A DNA stretch of 64,000 bases from Serinus canaria (Eukaryota; Chordata; Aves; Passeriformes; Fringillidae), in contig NC_066326.1 of the NCBI RefSeq assembly GCF_022539315.1, positions 19,174,601-19,238,600 of the forward strand, read 5' to 3'. The notes beneath the pieces were generated by a model that ran no database searches, was not told where the DNA came from, and was given only the letters and a program-made list of their open reading frames with translations. Positions 62,400-64,000 of this stretch are shown here, in pieces; within the stretch, counting starts at the first letter, position 1, and each line of letters opens with the position of its first letter. Both the position numbers and the translations under genes were made by a program.

Positions 62400-63872
62400 A
62401 TGTACGATTTTAATTCTGGATATCTCTGCATGAGCACCCAGCCCCATCTTTGTTTGAAAGGGCACACACAGCACAGGCATTCATTGGAGTCCACTCCCAA
62501 TTTCCATGAAAGCTCCAGAGTTTCCCTGTTTTGGAGGAAATGGCCCTGCCAGCATGTTTTTATGTGGATTCTTTTCCTTATCTCTCACCATGGATTGTTA
62601 CAGTCCAAAACACACATGGGGGGACAGAGAACACAGGGCAGCACAGCAGGGGCACAAATTGCACTTACAAAGTGTCATTTACATCCTTTCCAGCGTAATT
62701 TTTCACTCTCCATCCCACTGTTATCCCGAGGAACACCAACAAGACAGGCATTAAAGGGATTACTCTCCCTTTAGACCTGGATTTGAGCTACTGTGCAAGA
62801 CTCATATCATCTGAGCAACAAATCTGCTCAAGCACTTAGAATGTGCAGGTGGAATAAGCTGCAAAATGCAGAGGTTCCAGAGCCTGGAAAAAGGAGAAAC
62901 AACGTGGGACAAGTCTCTCAAGAGGCTGCCTTTATGGTCTGTGTTCTTCTGCATGTGTTTGTTTTTAAGGAATTAATGCTGGAAATTTTAAAGAATTAAC
63001 CCTTGGAAAGCAGTCAAGTATTTATCTGCATTCGATGGCCCCTTTCCTCCACAAGTATTTGCTACATTAACTTGGAAATGCAGTCAGTGAAATTCTACCA
63101 TCAAGTCTTTGTGTCCATGGCCAGAAAAATCCCACAGCTGAGCACTCCAAGGCTCCTTGTGGAAAAGTGCTTAAATTCAGGGCTGTATGCCCACTACAGC
63201 ACCAGGGTTAGGCTCTCCTAAATAGTCAGATTAAGCAGTGTGCCTGGTTTTCACTCATTTTGAAACATCAGGAGATAATTTCAAATGGGTAATAAGGTCC
63301 TGAATAGATTGATCTGCCCCAATCTCATTGATTTGGTGGAATTGCAACCAGACCTGCTGGTTTAAACATGGAAGAGGATTAAGCCATACAAACATCTGCT
63401 GATACAAACACACCTACCTGTGCAGAATTCCTCTGCAGCAGTTGCAGATCCTTTGTGGACACCCAAGAGTTCCAAGGAAATAGGAATTGAGCTTTAACCC
63501 TAAGCTGAACACACAAGGCTAAAAATATGCAATTTAACACATAGTATCTCCTAATTTCATCGTGACACTTCTGTTAAATCAGTTTCTATTTCTTAGGAAC
63601 ACAATAAACCCCACAATAGCAGCCTGGGGGCTTCTTGATGGGTTTTATAAAGGCTTTTTTGTAACTGGATCTGCCAATAGCTATTGCTTCTGTGCCCTTC
63701 TTCCCAAAGGCAAGCAGGGCTTGCTCTTAGATAAGAGCATCCAAGGCAAAGTACAAATGTGCCTTTTATCTTCCCAGAAGCATCAGAAGCTCAGCATCTC
63801 CTTCCCACAGCTTGCTCTGAAGCTGCCTGGATGCCTCGGCTGCGGGAGCACTTCCCAGCTGGACCCCGAGAT

Positions 63873-64000
63873 AATCATGGAATCATTTCCCAGCATCACA
63901 GAGCCTCAGAATGGCTTGGGTTGGAAGGGACCTTAAATGTCACCTTGTTCCACCCCCTGCCATGGGCAGGGACACCTTGAGCTGGACCAGGCTGGTGCCT
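63873..64000 (-). mobile_element. CR1 LINE 3' end, minus-strand sense, cut by window edge
   Basis: Antisense CR1 tail with ATCATGGAATCATTTCC, CACAGAGCCTCAGAATGG, CTTGGGTTGGAAGGGACCTT, CCCCTGCCATGGGCAGGGAC and a GACCAGGCTGGTGCC block at the edge. It is the best-preserved tail in the window and continues past 64000. Confidence 0.95.

Noticed and set aside
1..64000. CRISPR arrays, insertion sequences, phage or bacterial operons
   Set aside because: No regularly spaced repeats with unique spacers, no Shine-Dalgarno-led dense coding, and the repeat content is avian.

Overview
The window looks like bird nuclear DNA, most probably from a songbird (passerine). The evidence is four antisense or sense 3'-ends of CR1 LINEs of the standard avian type, a short interspersed element with a tRNA-Ile-like head and a CR1-like tail (the architecture I remember for the zebra-finch family TguSINE1), two solo-LTR-type sequences, and CpG-poor DNA broken by two sharp CpG islands. 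It is a non-coding-dominated stretch of a vertebrate chromosome. Nearly all long open frames in it are chance frames in GC-rich or repetitive DNA. I saw no prokaryotic genes, CRISPR array, rRNA or functional tRNA gene.

The one coding segment I can defend is a 65-nt first coding exon on the minus strand at 9844-9908, inside the first CpG island (about 9440-10345). It reads MWCLHCSSERTQSLLELEL..., has a purine at -3 of its ATG, and ends at a consensus GTGAGC splice donor. I recognise it as the alternative N-terminus of IQSEC1 (BRAG2/GEP100), an ARF6 guanine-nucleotide exchange factor. Transcription runs leftward, so 1-9843 is the 5' part of an intron of at least 9.8 kb whose next exon lies outside the window. 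That intron carries a perfect 30-bp inverted repeat with a 5-nt loop (6563-6627), a second 16-bp perfect inverted repeat (4698-4741) and a PBX-MEIS/E-box-like composite (6739-6751).

Right of the first island the DNA is upstream of this promoter, or intronic to a longer IQSEC1 transcript. 10.4-26.7 kb is mostly unique AT-leaning DNA with a duplicated segment at 17.1 and 18.2 kb. 26.7-27.7 kb holds the tRNA-headed SINE followed directly by a minus-strand LTR. 28-38 kb has simple and tandem repeats only. 38.4-40.1 kb is a CpG-retaining domain with a dense second CpG island (39.5-40.05 kb) containing a strong G-quadruplex motif; it is the best candidate for another upstream promoter.

From 40 to 64 kb the window holds a 7 x 16 bp G-rich minisatellite (43239-43350), a sense CR1 tail (45.4 kb), a pair of diverged direct repeats (47.4 and 50.3 kb) bracketing a polypyrimidine tract and a well-bounded 415-bp solo LTR with a 4-bp target-site duplication (48845-49259), an AT microsatellite (57.9 kb), and three antisense CR1 tails (59.7, 62.3 and 63.9 kb). 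No working gene system beyond the IQSEC1 promoter and first exon can be supported from sequence alone.
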